Notes: generated from the letters alone by a model not told the origin. DNA of 64,000 nt from Allomuricauda sp. NBRC 101325 (GCF_030268205.1 NZ_BSQF01000001.1:106649-170648); one strand, 5' to 3'. Shown: positions 25,336 to 34,336, counted from the stretch's first letter. Numbers and translations are program-made.

Positions 25336-26684
25336 TATAGGAACAGCTTTTCTATCCTAGGAATGGCCTTGGGCAAACAGCAGACCACTACGCGGTCGCC
25401 CTGCATGATCCTAAAATCACCCAATGCGATGATTCCTTCCCCATTTCTGATAACGCCCCCGATACTGGCCTCCCTTGGAAAGTTCAGTTCACGAATCAAT
25501 TCTCCATTCACCAAAGAAGATGCTTTTACCTCAAACTCCAAAATTTCGGCATTCAGGTTGTTCAAACGGGTCAAGGCAAGTACCTCCCCTTTTCGGATAT
25601 ATCTAAAAATGCTGTTGGCCGCCAACAGTTTTTTATTGATCAAGGTATCCACCCCAATGGAATGGCTCAATTGAAAGTAGTCCATGTTTTCCACCAAGGC
25701 AATCGTCTTTTTAATGCGTTTGCTCTTGGCCACCAAACAGGACATGATATTGGTTTCTGAATTTCCGGTTACCGCAATAAAGGCATCCATGGAATCCAAA
25801 CTTTCTTCATCCAACAGCTCAACGTTGCGTCCATCTCCATTGATCACCAAGGCATGGGGCAACTCATCGGCAATATCGAAAGCCTTCTCTTTATTTTTTT
25901 CAATCAATTTTACATTGAATTTTTTGGAGCAAAGGTCTCGGGCGGTTTTAAAACCAACCTTGCTTCCTCCCAGAATCATCACGTTTTTGATGTCCTGCTT
26001 TTGCATTCCCGAAAGCTTGTACAACTCCTCTACCCCCTTATCGGAAGTAATGAAGTATACCTGATCACCTTCTTTAAAGACGGTATCTCCTCTAGGTATC
26101 AAAGTAAATTGGGTACCCGTACGCTGCAATGCGATGGGCATAAAGTGCAGTTCAGGAAAAATTCGAGCGGCTTCCTTTACCATTTTACCAACAAATGGTG
26201 CAGTTTTGGGCAAAATAACCCCGAACATGGTCAACAGACCGCCCTCAAATTCATAAGTATCATTAAATGCGGACTGATTCAGCATTAACTGAATCTCCAT
26301 TGCTGCCAATCGTTCCGGAGAAATGAGTTCATCAATACCAAGTTGTTCAAACTTGATCAGGTCACGATTGTCCATGAACTCGGTATTGGAAATCCTGGCC
26401 ATGGTCCGTTTAGAACCCAGCTGTTTGGCCAATACACATAAAGTTAGGTTTGTAGTTTCCGATTCGGTTACCCCGATCACTAGATCGGAATCGTCTACTT
26501 GGGCATCTTGAAGCACTTGAATGGACGTGGCATCGCCCCTTAGCACGCGAATATCCAAATGGCTATCGGCGTAGGCCAATTTTTCCTTGTCCGTATCGAT
26601 CAATGTAATCTCTTGGGCTTCATAAGACAAAAGTTTTGCCAAATGGAATCCCACCTCACCTGCTCCTGCGATAATGATCCTCAT
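25335..26684 (-). CDS. trkA: Trk potassium uptake regulatory subunit
   Basis: This 449-residue soluble protein is built of two tandem RCK units, each an NAD-binding Rossmann domain plus a TrkA_C domain. The first nucleotide-binding motif is IIIAGAGEVGFHLAKLLS at the N-terminus with the acidic LIDTDKEKL. The second begins around residue 228 (VMILGGSKVGFKTARDL) with LIEKNKEKA. It binds the cytosolic side of TrkH and gates it in response to nucleotides. A possible -7 box on the minus strand (TACATTTG, 26715-26722) lies 30 nt upstream. Confidence 0.96.
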   Translation of the reverse strand: MRIIIAGAGEVGFHLAKLLSYEAQEITLIDTDKEKLAYADSHLDIRVLRGDATSIQVLQDAQVDDSDLVIGVTESETTNLTLCVLAKQLGSKRTMARISNTEFMDNRDLIKFEQLGIDELISPERLAAMEIQLMLNQSAFNDTYEFEGGLLTMFGVILPKTAPFVGKMVKEAARIFPELHFMPIALQRTGTQFTLIPRGDTVFKEGDQVYFITSDKGVEELYKLSGMQKQDIKNVMILGGSKVGFKTARDLCSKKFNVKLIEKNKEKAFDIADELPHALVINGDGRNVELLDEESLDSMDAFIAVTGNSETNIMSCLVAKSKRIKKTIALVENMDYFQLSHSIGVDTLINKKLLAANSIFRYIRKGEVLALTRLNNLNAEILEFEVKASSLVNGELIRELNFPREASIGGVIRNGEGIIALGDFRIMQGDRVVVCCLPKAIPRIEKLFL

Positions 26685-26714
26685 TTATAGGAATATGATG
26701 TTTTTAAATTTATT

Positions 26715-26722
26715 CAAATGTA
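26715..26722 (-). promoter_or_regulatory. -7 box TACATTTG of trkAH
   Basis: An exact minus-strand match to TAnnTTTG ends 30 nt before the trkA ATG. Confidence 0.5.
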
Positions 26723-26853
26723 TTGGTTCTAAAAACAATTCAGTGGGTTATGGTCGGCTAAATGACATATTTTTAGTCCAATAGACTTCAATTGTTCATT
26801 TGGTGGGCAAAATTACACAAATATTTTAGTCTCCGTCCCTTATTCCGAAGTTG

Positions 26854-26861
26854 TATATTTG
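26854..26861 (+). promoter_or_regulatory. -7 box TATATTTG of the ubiE-porT unit
   Basis: An exact TAnnTTTG match ends 16 nt before ATG 26878. It makes the longer open frame (from 26851) impossible as the translated form. Confidence 0.6.
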
Positions 26862-26877
26862 CCAGCAAATTAGAGCC

Positions 26878-27606
26878 ATGTCGGAAAAAGTGACCCCATA
26901 TAAAGAATCCCAACTCGGTAAGAAAGAACAGGTAAAACAAATGTTCGATACTATTTCGGGCAATTACGATGGACTGAACCGAGTAATTTCCTTTGGAACA
27001 GACATTAAATGGCGAAAAAAAATCGTTGCTTTTTTAACCGACAAATCGCCAAATAACATCTTGGATATTGCCACGGGCACAGGCGATTTGGCCATTGCAT
27101 TGAATCAGACTGGGGCAGAAAAAATTGTTGGTTTAGACCTTTCTCCTGGCATGTTGGAGGTTGGCAAGAGAAAAGTGACCGAAAAAAAACTGGACAACAC
27201 CATCGAAATGGTGGTGGGCGATAGCGAAAATCTTCCTTTCGAGGATAATTCCTTTGATGCCATTACGGTTGCTTTTGGGGTACGAAACTTTGAGAACCTC
27301 GAAAAAGGCCTCCAAGAAATTTATCGTGTGTTAAAACCTGGTGGCCATTTTTTGGTTTTGGAAACTTCGGTACCGACCAAAACACCATTTAAACAAGGAT
27401 ATCGTTTTTACACCAAATACATTTTACCGAACATTGGCAGATTATTTTCAAAAGATCGTTCAGCGTATGCATATTTGAGCGAATCAGCATCAGTTTTTCC
27501 ACATGGACAGGCTTTCAACAATATTTTAGGCAAAATTGGGTTTATAGGAATAGAGAACAAACCACAAACAATGGGTGTAGCAACCATTTATGTCGCCTCA
27601 AAATAG
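26878..27606 (+). CDS. ubiE: Demethylmenaquinone C-methyltransferase
   Basis: The start is ATG 26878 (MSEKVTPYKESQLGKKEQVK), giving 242 residues. The SAM-dependent enzyme makes the last step of menaquinone synthesis, methylating demethylmenaquinone at the membrane. Motifs are MFDTISGNYDGLNRVISFG, ILDIATGTGDLAIAL (SAM), DSFDAITVAFGVRNFEN-like FDAITVAFGVRNFENLEKGL, and RVLKPGGHFLVLETS. It could equally be named menG, since Bacteroidota use menaquinone. porT starts 4 nt after its stop, which is a conserved flavobacterial arrangement as I recall it. Confidence 0.95.
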   Translation: MSEKVTPYKESQLGKKEQVKQMFDTISGNYDGLNRVISFGTDIKWRKKIVAFLTDKSPNNILDIATGTGDLAIALNQTGAEKIVGLDLSPGMLEVGKRKVTEKKLDNTIEMVVGDSENLPFEDNSFDAITVAFGVRNFENLEKGLQEIYRVLKPGGHFLVLETSVPTKTPFKQGYRFYTKYILPNIGRLFSKDRSAYAYLSESASVFPHGQAFNNILGKIGFIGIENKPQTMGVATIYVASK

Positions 27607-27610
27607 TTTA

Positions 27611-28309
27611 ATGAAAAATTTTCTCATTCTATTTGGACTGCTCGTTTTGGCCAGTCCAACTACCAATGCCCAATTTGGGAAAGACCCTATATTAAACCTA
27701 CAGAACGAGGATAAATATCTTCTTAACTGGGGATACTATCTTGGTTTTAACCAATACGATTTCCAATTTGAATATAAGGACGATATTGGCCGCGATGTGT
27801 TGGTCGATAAAACCTTTGGATTTAATGTGGGGCTTATCGGAGAGCTTCGGATCAATGAATTTTTGGATGTCCGTTTTGAACCTGGACTACTCTATACGGC
27901 CAGAACATTAGGCTTTCCTGGCTTTTCCAATGAAAATGATGCCCTTAGGGAGGTGCGTTCCACTTACATTCGATTTCCTTTATTGTTAAAGGCAAGTACA
28001 CGAAGAATTGGTAACTGGAAGCCTTTTATTATTGGTGGTGTTTACACTTCCATGAATTTAGGGGCAAAGGAAGACAGTTTGGATGATAACAGTACAGGGC
28101 AATTTCGTATGAAAAAGAATGTATATGGCTACGAACTTGGTTTTGGCATTGATTTTTACACCGAATATTTTAAGTTCACCCCATCCATTCGAGGTGTTTT
28201 TGCTTTAACGGACGAATTGGTTCCTGACAACAATCCCGACAGTCCTTGGACCGGAAACATTAATGCCATGCGAACCCGAGGTATTTTTATCAACTTTACG
28301 TTCGAGTAA
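27611..28309 (+). CDS. porT: PorT-family outer-membrane beta-barrel protein of the type IX secretion system
   Basis: The 232-residue protein starts at ATG 27611 with a signal peptide (MKNFLILFGLLVLASPTTNAQ). The rest is alternating beta-strands ending in a C-terminal aromatic-rich strand (IFINFTFE), a porin-like barrel of the OmpW/PorT class. Its length, the position right after ubiE and next to a SpoU methyltransferase and a TamL gene match porT/sprT loci of gliding flavobacteria. PorT is required for T9SS secretion, though its precise role is unsettled. It ends 1 nt before the convergent methyltransferase gene with no visible terminator. Confidence 0.82.
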   Translation: MKNFLILFGLLVLASPTTNAQFGKDPILNLQNEDKYLLNWGYYLGFNQYDFQFEYKDDIGRDVLVDKTFGFNVGLIGELRINEFLDVRFEPGLLYTARTLGFPGFSNENDALREVRSTYIRFPLLLKASTRRIGNWKPFIIGGVYTSMNLGAKEDSLDDNSTGQFRMKKNVYGYELGFGIDFYTEYFKFTPSIRGVFALTDELVPDNNPDSPWTGNINAMRTRGIFINFTFE

Positions 28310-28310
28310 A

Positions 28311-29030
28311 CTAGCTTCTTCTAATTTCGTTTAAAAGAATTGCAGTTGCCGTGGCAACATTCAAGCTTTCTGTAGTGGCTTCACCGAATTGGGGAATTGA
28401 GATTCTTTTGGTGACCATTTGGTTAACTTCATCGGAAATACCATTGGCTTCATTTCCCATTATCAGTATTCCACTTTGTGGAATTTCCTCCCTATAAACG
28501 GATTTACCATCCATAAAAGCACCGTAAACAGGTTTTTCAGATTTTTTCAAATAATCAACCAAATCCACATAATCTATTTGAACCCGGGCAATGGAACCCA
28601 TAGTGGCTTGCAACACTTTTGGATTATAGCAATCAACGGTATCCAGCGAACAAACCAATTGTTTGATACCGAACCAATCGCAAAGTCGGATAATGGTGCC
28701 CAAATTTCCGGGGTCACGAACAGCATCCAAAGCCACAACCCAATCAACCTTTGAGCTATCCGAAACTTTTTCCAAATAAAAAACACCTAAAACCCCATTA
28801 GGTTGTGTGAGGCTGCTCATTTGCTTTAACATCTTGGAGTCGACCAGCTCAGACCCTTGAAATTTATTGACATTAGCAGGTTCGTCCACCAAAATAAGGT
28901 AGGGTCGAACACCTTCGTTTAAAAGCTCCCTTACCACTTTTTCACCTTCAACAACAAATAGCCCATGTTGAGATCGGTACTTTTTTTGCTTTAGGCTTAC
29001 AACTAGTTTAATTTGGTTTTTTGTAACCAT
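28311..29030 (-). CDS. SpoU/TrmH-family RNA methyltransferase
   Basis: This 239-residue protein has an N-terminal substrate-binding part (KLVVSLKQKKYRSQHGLFVVEGEKVV, the L30e-like SpoU_sub_bind domain) and a C-terminal SPOUT knot. Signatures are LDAVRDPGNLGTIIRLCDWFG, LQATMGSIARV, LIMGNEANGIS and IPQFGEATTESLNVATATAIL. These form the deep-trefoil SAM site. It should 2'-O-methylate a ribose in rRNA or tRNA, but the target nucleotide cannot be predicted. Its ATG is only 24 nt from the divergent tamL ATG, so the promoters of the two genes overlap each other's coding ends. Confidence 0.92.
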   Translation of the reverse strand: MVTKNQIKLVVSLKQKKYRSQHGLFVVEGEKVVRELLNEGVRPYLILVDEPANVNKFQGSELVDSKMLKQMSSLTQPNGVLGVFYLEKVSDSSKVDWVVALDAVRDPGNLGTIIRLCDWFGIKQLVCSLDTVDCYNPKVLQATMGSIARVQIDYVDLVDYLKKSEKPVYGAFMDGKSVYREEIPQSGILIMGNEANGISDEVNQMVTKRISIPQFGEATTESLNVATATAILLNEIRRS

Positions 29031-29040
29031 CTAAATCGTG

Positions 29041-29048
29041 TATTTTTG
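29041..29048 (+). promoter_or_regulatory. -7 box TATTTTTG of tamL, with a TTTG -33 candidate
   Basis: An exact TAnnTTTG match ends 6 nt before ATG 29055. A TTTG lies 17 nt upstream (29020-29023), inside the 5' end of the divergent methyltransferase gene. Confidence 0.65.
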
Positions 29049-29054
29049 ACGTCT

Positions 29055-31637
29055 ATGAGGGGTTCTTTAGGTCTATTGTACAACAGGGCAAAAATAGGGT
29101 TATTGTTGCTTTTGTTCGGCATATCGGGGTGCAATACCTTAAAAAAGGTGGGGGAGGATGAATTACTGCTGACCAAAAACTCCATTTTTGTTGATGACGA
29201 AAAAGTGACCGATAGCGAAATCAAAGGGCTAATAGGTCAAAAACCCAATAGCAGTGTGTTGGGTTATCCACTGCGTTTGAACCTGTACAATCTCGCCAAA
29301 GAAAATCCCGATTCCTCTTTTAACGATTGGCTTCACAGAAAAGAAAAAAGAGAACAACGGTTGAACAATCTACTTTCCGAAAAGCAGGTAAATCGACTTC
29401 GTGAATCATTTTTAGTGAAAGGATCCAGCGAATTTCTAAAACGGATCGGGGAGCCTCCAGCTGTAATTGATACGGCAAAGACCAACAAGTCTGTGGAGCG
29501 GTTGGAAGCTTATTACAACACAAAAGGATATTTTAACAGTGCAGCGTCCTATGAAATTGTGGAGGGCAAACGCGAAAAACGTGCCGAATTGCATTATAAG
29601 GTCAACCTGAGTAAGCCTTATATTGTGGATTCCCTTCAAAAAAACATTGCCTCCCCAGAATTGGACTCCATTTATAAGTTGTCTGCCAAAAGAAGTTATG
29701 TAAAGCAAGGAGAACAATTCGACTTGGATAAATTCACTTTGGAACGAGAGCGATTGACCACCTTATTTCGGAATTCCGGAGTTTACAACTTTCAAGAAAG
29801 CTCCATTAACTACGATATTTTGCGAGACACCACCCTTGGTGCCGATGATCAATTGTTGGATGTGCAATTGAACATCAAAAAATTCAGGAGCAGCGCCAAT
29901 GGTGTGGATACAACCACAAACTATAAAGTTGCCCGCATTAAAAAAATCAACATTTACGCCGATTACGACATTTTTGGCGAAGCCGATTCCTTGCAAGTGT
30001 TGGAATACGACAATTACAACATTTACTACAGCAAAAAGCTGCGCTATAAGCCAAAGGCACTTACCGATGCCGTTTTCTTTACAAAGGACAGTATTTATCG
30101 TGATTTAGACCGTTTGCGCACCTACCGCCAAATTACCAACCTGAATACGTTTAAGTACCCCAACATCGATTTTATACCGGATTCGACCCAAACCGAACTG
30201 GTATCCAATATTTATTTGGCCGCAAAACCGAAGTATTCATTGAACATGAATTTTGATATTACCCACTCCAATATTCAACAAGTGGGTACCGCTTTTAGTA
30301 CTTCGGTGATAACAAGAAATGTCTTCGGGGGAGCCGAGACACTGAATATTTCAGCAAGGGGATCTATCGGTCTTTTGAGCGACGCCTCCCTTTCCAATGA
30401 AACCTTCACTTCAGAAATTGGAGGGGATGTGAACATTACTTTTCCGAGGATTTGGTTCCCGTTTAAGACCGAAAGGATCATTCCTTATTATATGTTGCCC
30501 CAAACTCGCTTATTGGCAGGTACCAATTTCCAAAGGAACATTGGTTTGGACAAACAATCCTTAAATTCTGTACTTTCATACAATTGGTCCCCTACAACTC
30601 GACATAAAAATAATTTGGAGTTGTTAAATGTTGAGTTTGTCCGTAATGTAAATCCAGATAACTTTTACAATGTGTATCGCAACACGTTTTCCAATTTGGA
30701 TGACATTGCCGACCAATTTAAAGGGGACGCCCAATATGAGCAATATTTTAGAACCAATGATGACGGCGACCAATTTTTAGAAATTCCCGATGGAGCAAAT
30801 CTGTTTGTACGAGATGTGCTGGATGGAAACCTTTCGGTTGCGTCGGATGAGCTGGATGAAGTGAACAGCATTGAAGAGCGTAGAAAGCGATTGACCGAGA
30901 ACAACCTTATTTTCGCAACTAACTTTTCCCATACAAAAAACAGTAAAAGCGACATTAACGACCTTGATTTTTACCAATACCGTATAAAAGTGGAAAGTGC
31001 AGGTGGTATGTTGGCACTTATCGCCAATGTAGTGCCCTATAACAAAAACGATTCAAGACAAAATTTGGTTTTTGGGGTTCCTTTTTCCCAATATGTAAAA
31101 ACAGAGTTTGATTATATCCGCCATTGGCGTGTTGGCGAATCGCAGGTAATCGCCTTCCGAAGTTTTGCAGGAATGGCCATTCCTTATGGAAACTCCAACA
31201 GCATTCCCTTTGTACGCAGTTACTTTGCTGGTGGTTCCAACGACAACAGAGCGTGGAATGCCTACGAATTGGGTCCTGGTAAAACCATGAACGTAAACGA
31301 TTTTAATGAAGCCAACCTAAAATTGGCCTTTAACCTTGAATATCGTTTTCCGTTGGTGGGCGATCTTAAAGGTGCCCTATTTGCCGATGCGGGAAATATT
31401 TGGAACGTATTTGACAATGAAAATAATCCCGATGCCATTTTTAGTGGAATCGACTCCTTGGCAGATATTGCCTTGGGCAACGGGTTTGGACTACGTTACG
31501 ATTTTACTTATTTCGTATTTAGGTTAGATCTGGGTTTCAAGACCTTTAATCCAGGAAAAGTTGGTTCCGATCGTTGGTTCGATGGGTACAACTTTAAAAA
31601 CTCCACCTTTAATATAGGTATCAATTATCCCTTCTAG
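29055..31637 (+). CDS. tamL: TamL-type BamA/TamA-family outer-membrane assembly lipoprotein
   Basis: The start is ATG 29055 (MRGSLGLLYNRAKIGLLLLLFGISGC); no other Met precedes the lipobox, and the Cys after GISG is the acylation site. The 860-residue protein has N-terminal POTRA-like repeats (VEGKREKRAELHYKVNLSKPY, LTTLFRNSGVYNF and similar, about residues 40-400). The C-terminal 450 residues form a 16-strand Omp85 barrel ending TFNIGINYPF, with a YFAGGSNDNRAW segment equivalent to the VRGY-type lid motif. TamL is the Bacteroidota counterpart of TamA, working with TamB in outer-membrane protein or lipid export. No tamB is adjacent here. Confidence 0.88.
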   Translation: MRGSLGLLYNRAKIGLLLLLFGISGCNTLKKVGEDELLLTKNSIFVDDEKVTDSEIKGLIGQKPNSSVLGYPLRLNLYNLAKENPDSSFNDWLHRKEKREQRLNNLLSEKQVNRLRESFLVKGSSEFLKRIGEPPAVIDTAKTNKSVERLEAYYNTKGYFNSAASYEIVEGKREKRAELHYKVNLSKPYIVDSLQKNIASPELDSIYKLSAKRSYVKQGEQFDLDKFTLERERLTTLFRNSGVYNFQESSINYDILRDTTLGADDQLLDVQLNIKKFRSSANGVDTTTNYKVARIKKINIYADYDIFGEADSLQVLEYDNYNIYYSKKLRYKPKALTDAVFFTKDSIYRDLDRLRTYRQITNLNTFKYPNIDFIPDSTQTELVSNIYLAAKPKYSLNMNFDITHSNIQQVGTAFSTSVITRNVFGGAETLNISARGSIGLLSDASLSNETFTSEIGGDVNITFPRIWFPFKTERIIPYYMLPQTRLLAGTNFQRNIGLDKQSLNSVLSYNWSPTTRHKNNLELLNVEFVRNVNPDNFYNVYRNTFSNLDDIADQFKGDAQYEQYFRTNDDGDQFLEIPDGANLFVRDVLDGNLSVASDELDEVNSIEERRKRLTENNLIFATNFSHTKNSKSDINDLDFYQYRIKVESAGGMLALIANVVPYNKNDSRQNLVFGVPFSQYVKTEFDYIRHWRVGESQVIAFRSFAGMAIPYGNSNSIPFVRSYFAGGSNDNRAWNAYELGPGKTMNVNDFNEANLKLAFNLEYRFPLVGDLKGALFADAGNIWNVFDNENNPDAIFSGIDSLADIALGNGFGLRYDFTYFVFRLDLGFKTFNPGKVGSDRWFDGYNFKNSTFNIGINYPF

Positions 31638-31651
31638 AGTAAATAATTTAT

Positions 31652-31659
31652 TACTTTTG
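31652..31659 (+). promoter_or_regulatory. -7 box TACTTTTG of fbaA
   Basis: An exact TAnnTTTG match lies 32 nt before the fbaA ATG. Confidence 0.55.
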
Positions 31660-31691
31660 TTTCCTAATTTTAACTAGAAACCATCTTAATT

Positions 31692-32759
31692 ATGTCCCAC
31701 AACATAAAGCCGGGTGTTGCAACCGGAGATCAAGTCCAAGAAATTTTTAAGCATGCAAAAGCCAACGGTTATGCACTTCCAGCCGTAAACGTAATCGGTT
31801 CGGATACCGTAAACGCCGTTATGGAAACCGCTGCTGCATTGAATTCACCTGTTATCATCCAATTTTCAAATGGTGGGGCACAATTTAATGCCGGTAAAGG
31901 ATTGTCCAACGACGGACAAAAAGCTGCCATTTTGGGAGCAGTAGCCGGTGCAAAGCACGTACACCAATTGGCCGAAGCGTACGGTGCAACCGTTATTCTT
32001 CATACTGACCACTGTGCAAAAAAATTATTGCCTTGGATCGATGGTCTTTTGGATGCCAGTGAAGAGCATTACAAAGCCACAGGAAAATCCTTGTTCAGCT
32101 CACACATGATCGACCTTTCCGAAGAGCCGATTGAAGAGAACATCGAAATCTGTAAGGAATACTTGGCTCGTATGAGCAAAATGGATATGACCTTGGAAAT
32201 CGAATTGGGAATCACCGGTGGTGAGGAAGATGGTGTTGACAATTCAGATGTTGACGATTCCAAACTATATACACAACCAGAAGAAGTAGCCTTCGCTTAC
32301 GAAGAACTTTCTAAAGTAAGCCCAAAATTTACCATTGCAGCTGCCTTTGGTAACGTTCACGGGGTTTACAAGCCTGGAAACGTAAAATTGACTCCAAAAA
32401 TCTTAAAAAACTCCCAAGAGTTTATCTCAGAAAAATATGGTGTTGGAGAAAATCATATCGATTTTGTATTCCATGGCGGTTCTGGTTCTACTTTGGAAGA
32501 GATCAGAGAGGCCATTGGTTACGGTGTAATCAAAATGAACATCGATACCGACCTTCAATATGCGTTCACGGAAGGTGTTAGGGATTACGTTCAAAGCAAA
32601 GCCGATTACCTTCAAGGACAGATCGGAAACCCAGAAGGTGACGACCAACCCAACAAAAAATATTACGATCCACGTGTGTGGCTTCGTGAAGGCGAAAAAA
32701 CCTTTATTGCACGTTTGAAAAAAGCCTTCGAGGATTTGAACAACGTAAACAGCCTATAA
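31692..32759 (+). CDS. fbaA: Class II fructose-1,6-bisphosphate aldolase
   Basis: This 355-residue zinc-dependent enzyme splits fructose 1,6-bisphosphate into DHAP and glyceraldehyde 3-phosphate in the cytosol. The class IIA motifs are ILHTDHCAKKLLPW (catalytic Asp and zinc His), LEIELGITGGEEDGVDNS, AAFGNVHGVYKPGNVKL (zinc His), DFVFHGGSGS (zinc His) and IKMNIDTDLQYAFTEG (phosphate binding). The length agrees with E. coli FbaA (359). accD begins 29 nt downstream and is probably on the same transcript, ending at the strong terminator at 33651. Confidence 0.97.
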   Translation: MSHNIKPGVATGDQVQEIFKHAKANGYALPAVNVIGSDTVNAVMETAAALNSPVIIQFSNGGAQFNAGKGLSNDGQKAAILGAVAGAKHVHQLAEAYGATVILHTDHCAKKLLPWIDGLLDASEEHYKATGKSLFSSHMIDLSEEPIEENIEICKEYLARMSKMDMTLEIELGITGGEEDGVDNSDVDDSKLYTQPEEVAFAYEELSKVSPKFTIAAAFGNVHGVYKPGNVKLTPKILKNSQEFISEKYGVGENHIDFVFHGGSGSTLEEIREAIGYGVIKMNIDTDLQYAFTEGVRDYVQSKADYLQGQIGNPEGDDQPNKKYYDPRVWLREGEKTFIARLKKAFEDLNNVNSL

Positions 32760-32788
32760 ATTTTTCTGTATAACTAAATTTTGATTTC

Positions 32789-33649
32789 ATGTCGTCTTGG
32801 TTTAAAAGAAAGGAAAAAGGAATACAGACACTAACAGAAGAGAAAAAAGACACCCCCAAGGGGTTATGGTACAAATCTCCAACAGGTAAAATTGTTGAGG
32901 CAGATGAATTGGCCAAGAACTTTTATGTTAGCCCAGAAGATGATTATCACGTAAGAATTGGAAGCAAGGAGTATTTTGAGATTCTTTTTGATGACAACAA
33001 GTTCAAAGAGCTTGATGCCAAAATAACTTCCAAGGATCCATTGAAATTCGTGGACACCAAAAAATATTCGGAGCGTTTGAAGGCTGCTGAGTCCAAAACT
33101 GGGCTTAATGATGCCGTAAGAACCGCCATTGGCAAGTCCAACGGAAAAGATTTGGTAGTTGCATGTATGGATTTCGCCTTTATCGGTGGATCTATGGGAA
33201 GTGTTGTAGGAGAGAAAATTTCTAGGGCCATCGATGTGGCCAAAAAGAAAAAAGTTCCTTTCTTGATGATTTCCAAGTCAGGTGGTGCCCGTATGATGGA
33301 AGCTGCGCTTTCATTGATGCAGTTGGCCAAAACTTCCGTGAAATTGGCACAATTGGCCGAGGCCAAAATTCCTTATATTTCATTGTGTACCGACCCAACT
33401 ACGGGTGGAACAACTGCTTCCTACGCCATGTTGGGAGACATCAACATTGCCGAACCAGGTGCATTGATTGGTTTTGCCGGTCCACGTGTGGTAAAGGATA
33501 CGGTTGGAAAAGACCTTCCCGAAGGTTTCCAAACGGCAGAATTCTTAAAAGAACACGGGTTCTTGGATTTTATTTCCCACAGAAGGGATTTGAAGAAAAA
33601 AGTCAACCTTTATATCGACTTGATTACGAATCAACCCGTTAGAGCATAA
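32789..33649 (+). CDS. accD: Acetyl-CoA carboxylase carboxyltransferase subunit beta, without the zinc ribbon cysteines
   Basis: This 286-residue subunit transfers the carboxyl group from biotin to acetyl-CoA together with AccA. The crotonase-like core is normal: [57 protein letters not shown] and [11 protein letters not shown]. In E. coli AccD the N-terminus carries a Cys4 zinc finger (CxxC and CPxC). The aligned segment here reads [13 protein letters not shown] and [11 protein letters not shown], with no Cys at all. Otherwise length and fold match. I recall the same replacement in other flavobacteria, but have not verified it. A terminator follows the stop. Confidence 0.95.
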   Translation: MSSWFKRKEKGIQTLTEEKKDTPKGLWYKSPTGKIVEADELAKNFYVSPEDDYHVRIGSKEYFEILFDDNKFKELDAKITSKDPLKFVDTKKYSERLKAAESKTGLNDAVRTAIGKSNGKDLVVACMDFAFIGGSMGSVVGEKISRAIDVAKKKKVPFLMISKSGGARMMEAALSLMQLAKTSVKLAQLAEAKIPYISLCTDPTTGGTTASYAMLGDINIAEPGALIGFAGPRVVKDTVGKDLPEGFQTAEFLKEHGFLDFISHRRDLKKKVNLYIDLITNQPVRA

Positions 33650-33650
33650 A

Positions 33651-33678
33651 AAAAGCCCCGAACTCGGGGCTTTTTTTT
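33651..33678 (+). terminator. Terminator of fbaA-accD
   Basis: A perfect 10-bp stem aaaagccccg/cggggctttt with a 4-nt loop is followed by T. Confidence 0.9.
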
Positions 33679-33684
33679 ACGTCA

Positions 33685-33755
33685 ACCTGAACTAGTTTCA
33701 GGTTCTCATCAATATAGGAAATCAATTTAGTGAGATTCCGAAACAAGTTCGGAAT
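33685..33755. repeat. Pair of REP-like palindromes
   Basis: Two short inverted repeats share a core: acctgaa-ctag-tttcaggt at 33685-33703 and attccgaa-acaag-ttcggaat at 33735-33755. They resemble dispersed palindromes of flavobacterial genomes and lie between accD and the rpsO promoter. Confidence 0.6.
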
Positions 33756-33852
33756 GACGAACCTTAACTCTTTTTACCGTTCTTTATTGAAAATCCTTTT
33801 TTTACACTTCCAAAAGGTTATTTAATAAACACGGTAAATTCAAAAAAAGAAT

Positions 33853-33860
33853 TATCTTTG
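33853..33860 (+). promoter_or_regulatory. -7 box TATCTTTG of rpsO and leader hairpin
   Basis: An exact TAnnTTTG match lies 53 nt before the rpsO ATG. The predicted leader opens with a perfect hairpin tgattga-tag-tcaatca (33866-33882), which could take part in S15 autoregulation. Confidence 0.55.
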
Positions 33861-33913
33861 CACGCTGATTGATAGTCAATCAATACATAATAATCATTTA
33901 AATAAATATTGGA

Positions 33914-34183
33914 ATGTATTTAACCAAAGAAGTAAAAGCTGATATTTTCAAGAAATTCGGCGGCTCTGAGAGCAACACCGGTTCTACGGAAGGACAAATT
34001 GCCTTGTTCACACACCGTATCAACCACTTGACACAACACCTTAAAAGAAACCACAAAGATTACGGAACTGAGCGTTCTTTGGTGGCATTGGTAGGTAAAA
34101 GACGTAGCCTTTTGGATTACCTAAAGAAAAAAGATATTGAAAAATACCGTTCTCTAATTAAGGAACTAGGTATCAGAAAATAA
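33914..34183 (+). CDS. rpsO: 30S ribosomal protein S15
   Basis: This 89-residue protein matches the family length exactly. It binds the central domain of 16S rRNA early in 30S assembly. Motifs are TGSTEGQIALFTHRINHLTQHL and RSLVALVGKRRSLLDYLKK. The order rpsO-pnp is conserved in many bacteria. Here a clear terminator lies between the two genes, so pnp may depend on read-through or a separate promoter. Confidence 0.97.
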   Translation: MYLTKEVKADIFKKFGGSESNTGSTEGQIALFTHRINHLTQHLKRNHKDYGTERSLVALVGKRRSLLDYLKKKDIEKYRSLIKELGIRK

Positions 34184-34188
34184 AAATT

Positions 34189-34217
34189 AAGGGGAGGCTT
34201 TGGCTTCCCCTTTGTTT
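34189..34217 (+). terminator. Terminator after rpsO
   Basis: The stem aaggggaggc/gcttcccctt (one G-T pair) has a tttg loop followed by tttgtttt. Confidence 0.8.
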
Positions 34218-34336
34218 TAGTTGGACGCGTTCCAACGCTATACAAAGTCCCAAGAGAAATTGGGCAAACACAAAAAGCTTCAAATAGTTTTTCATTGGTC
34301 AGTGCCCACGGCACAACACAACAACAACACAACCCG

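Noticed and set aside
33685..33755. Palindromes considered as a terminator pair
   Set aside because: No T-run follows either, and a strong terminator already lies just upstream.
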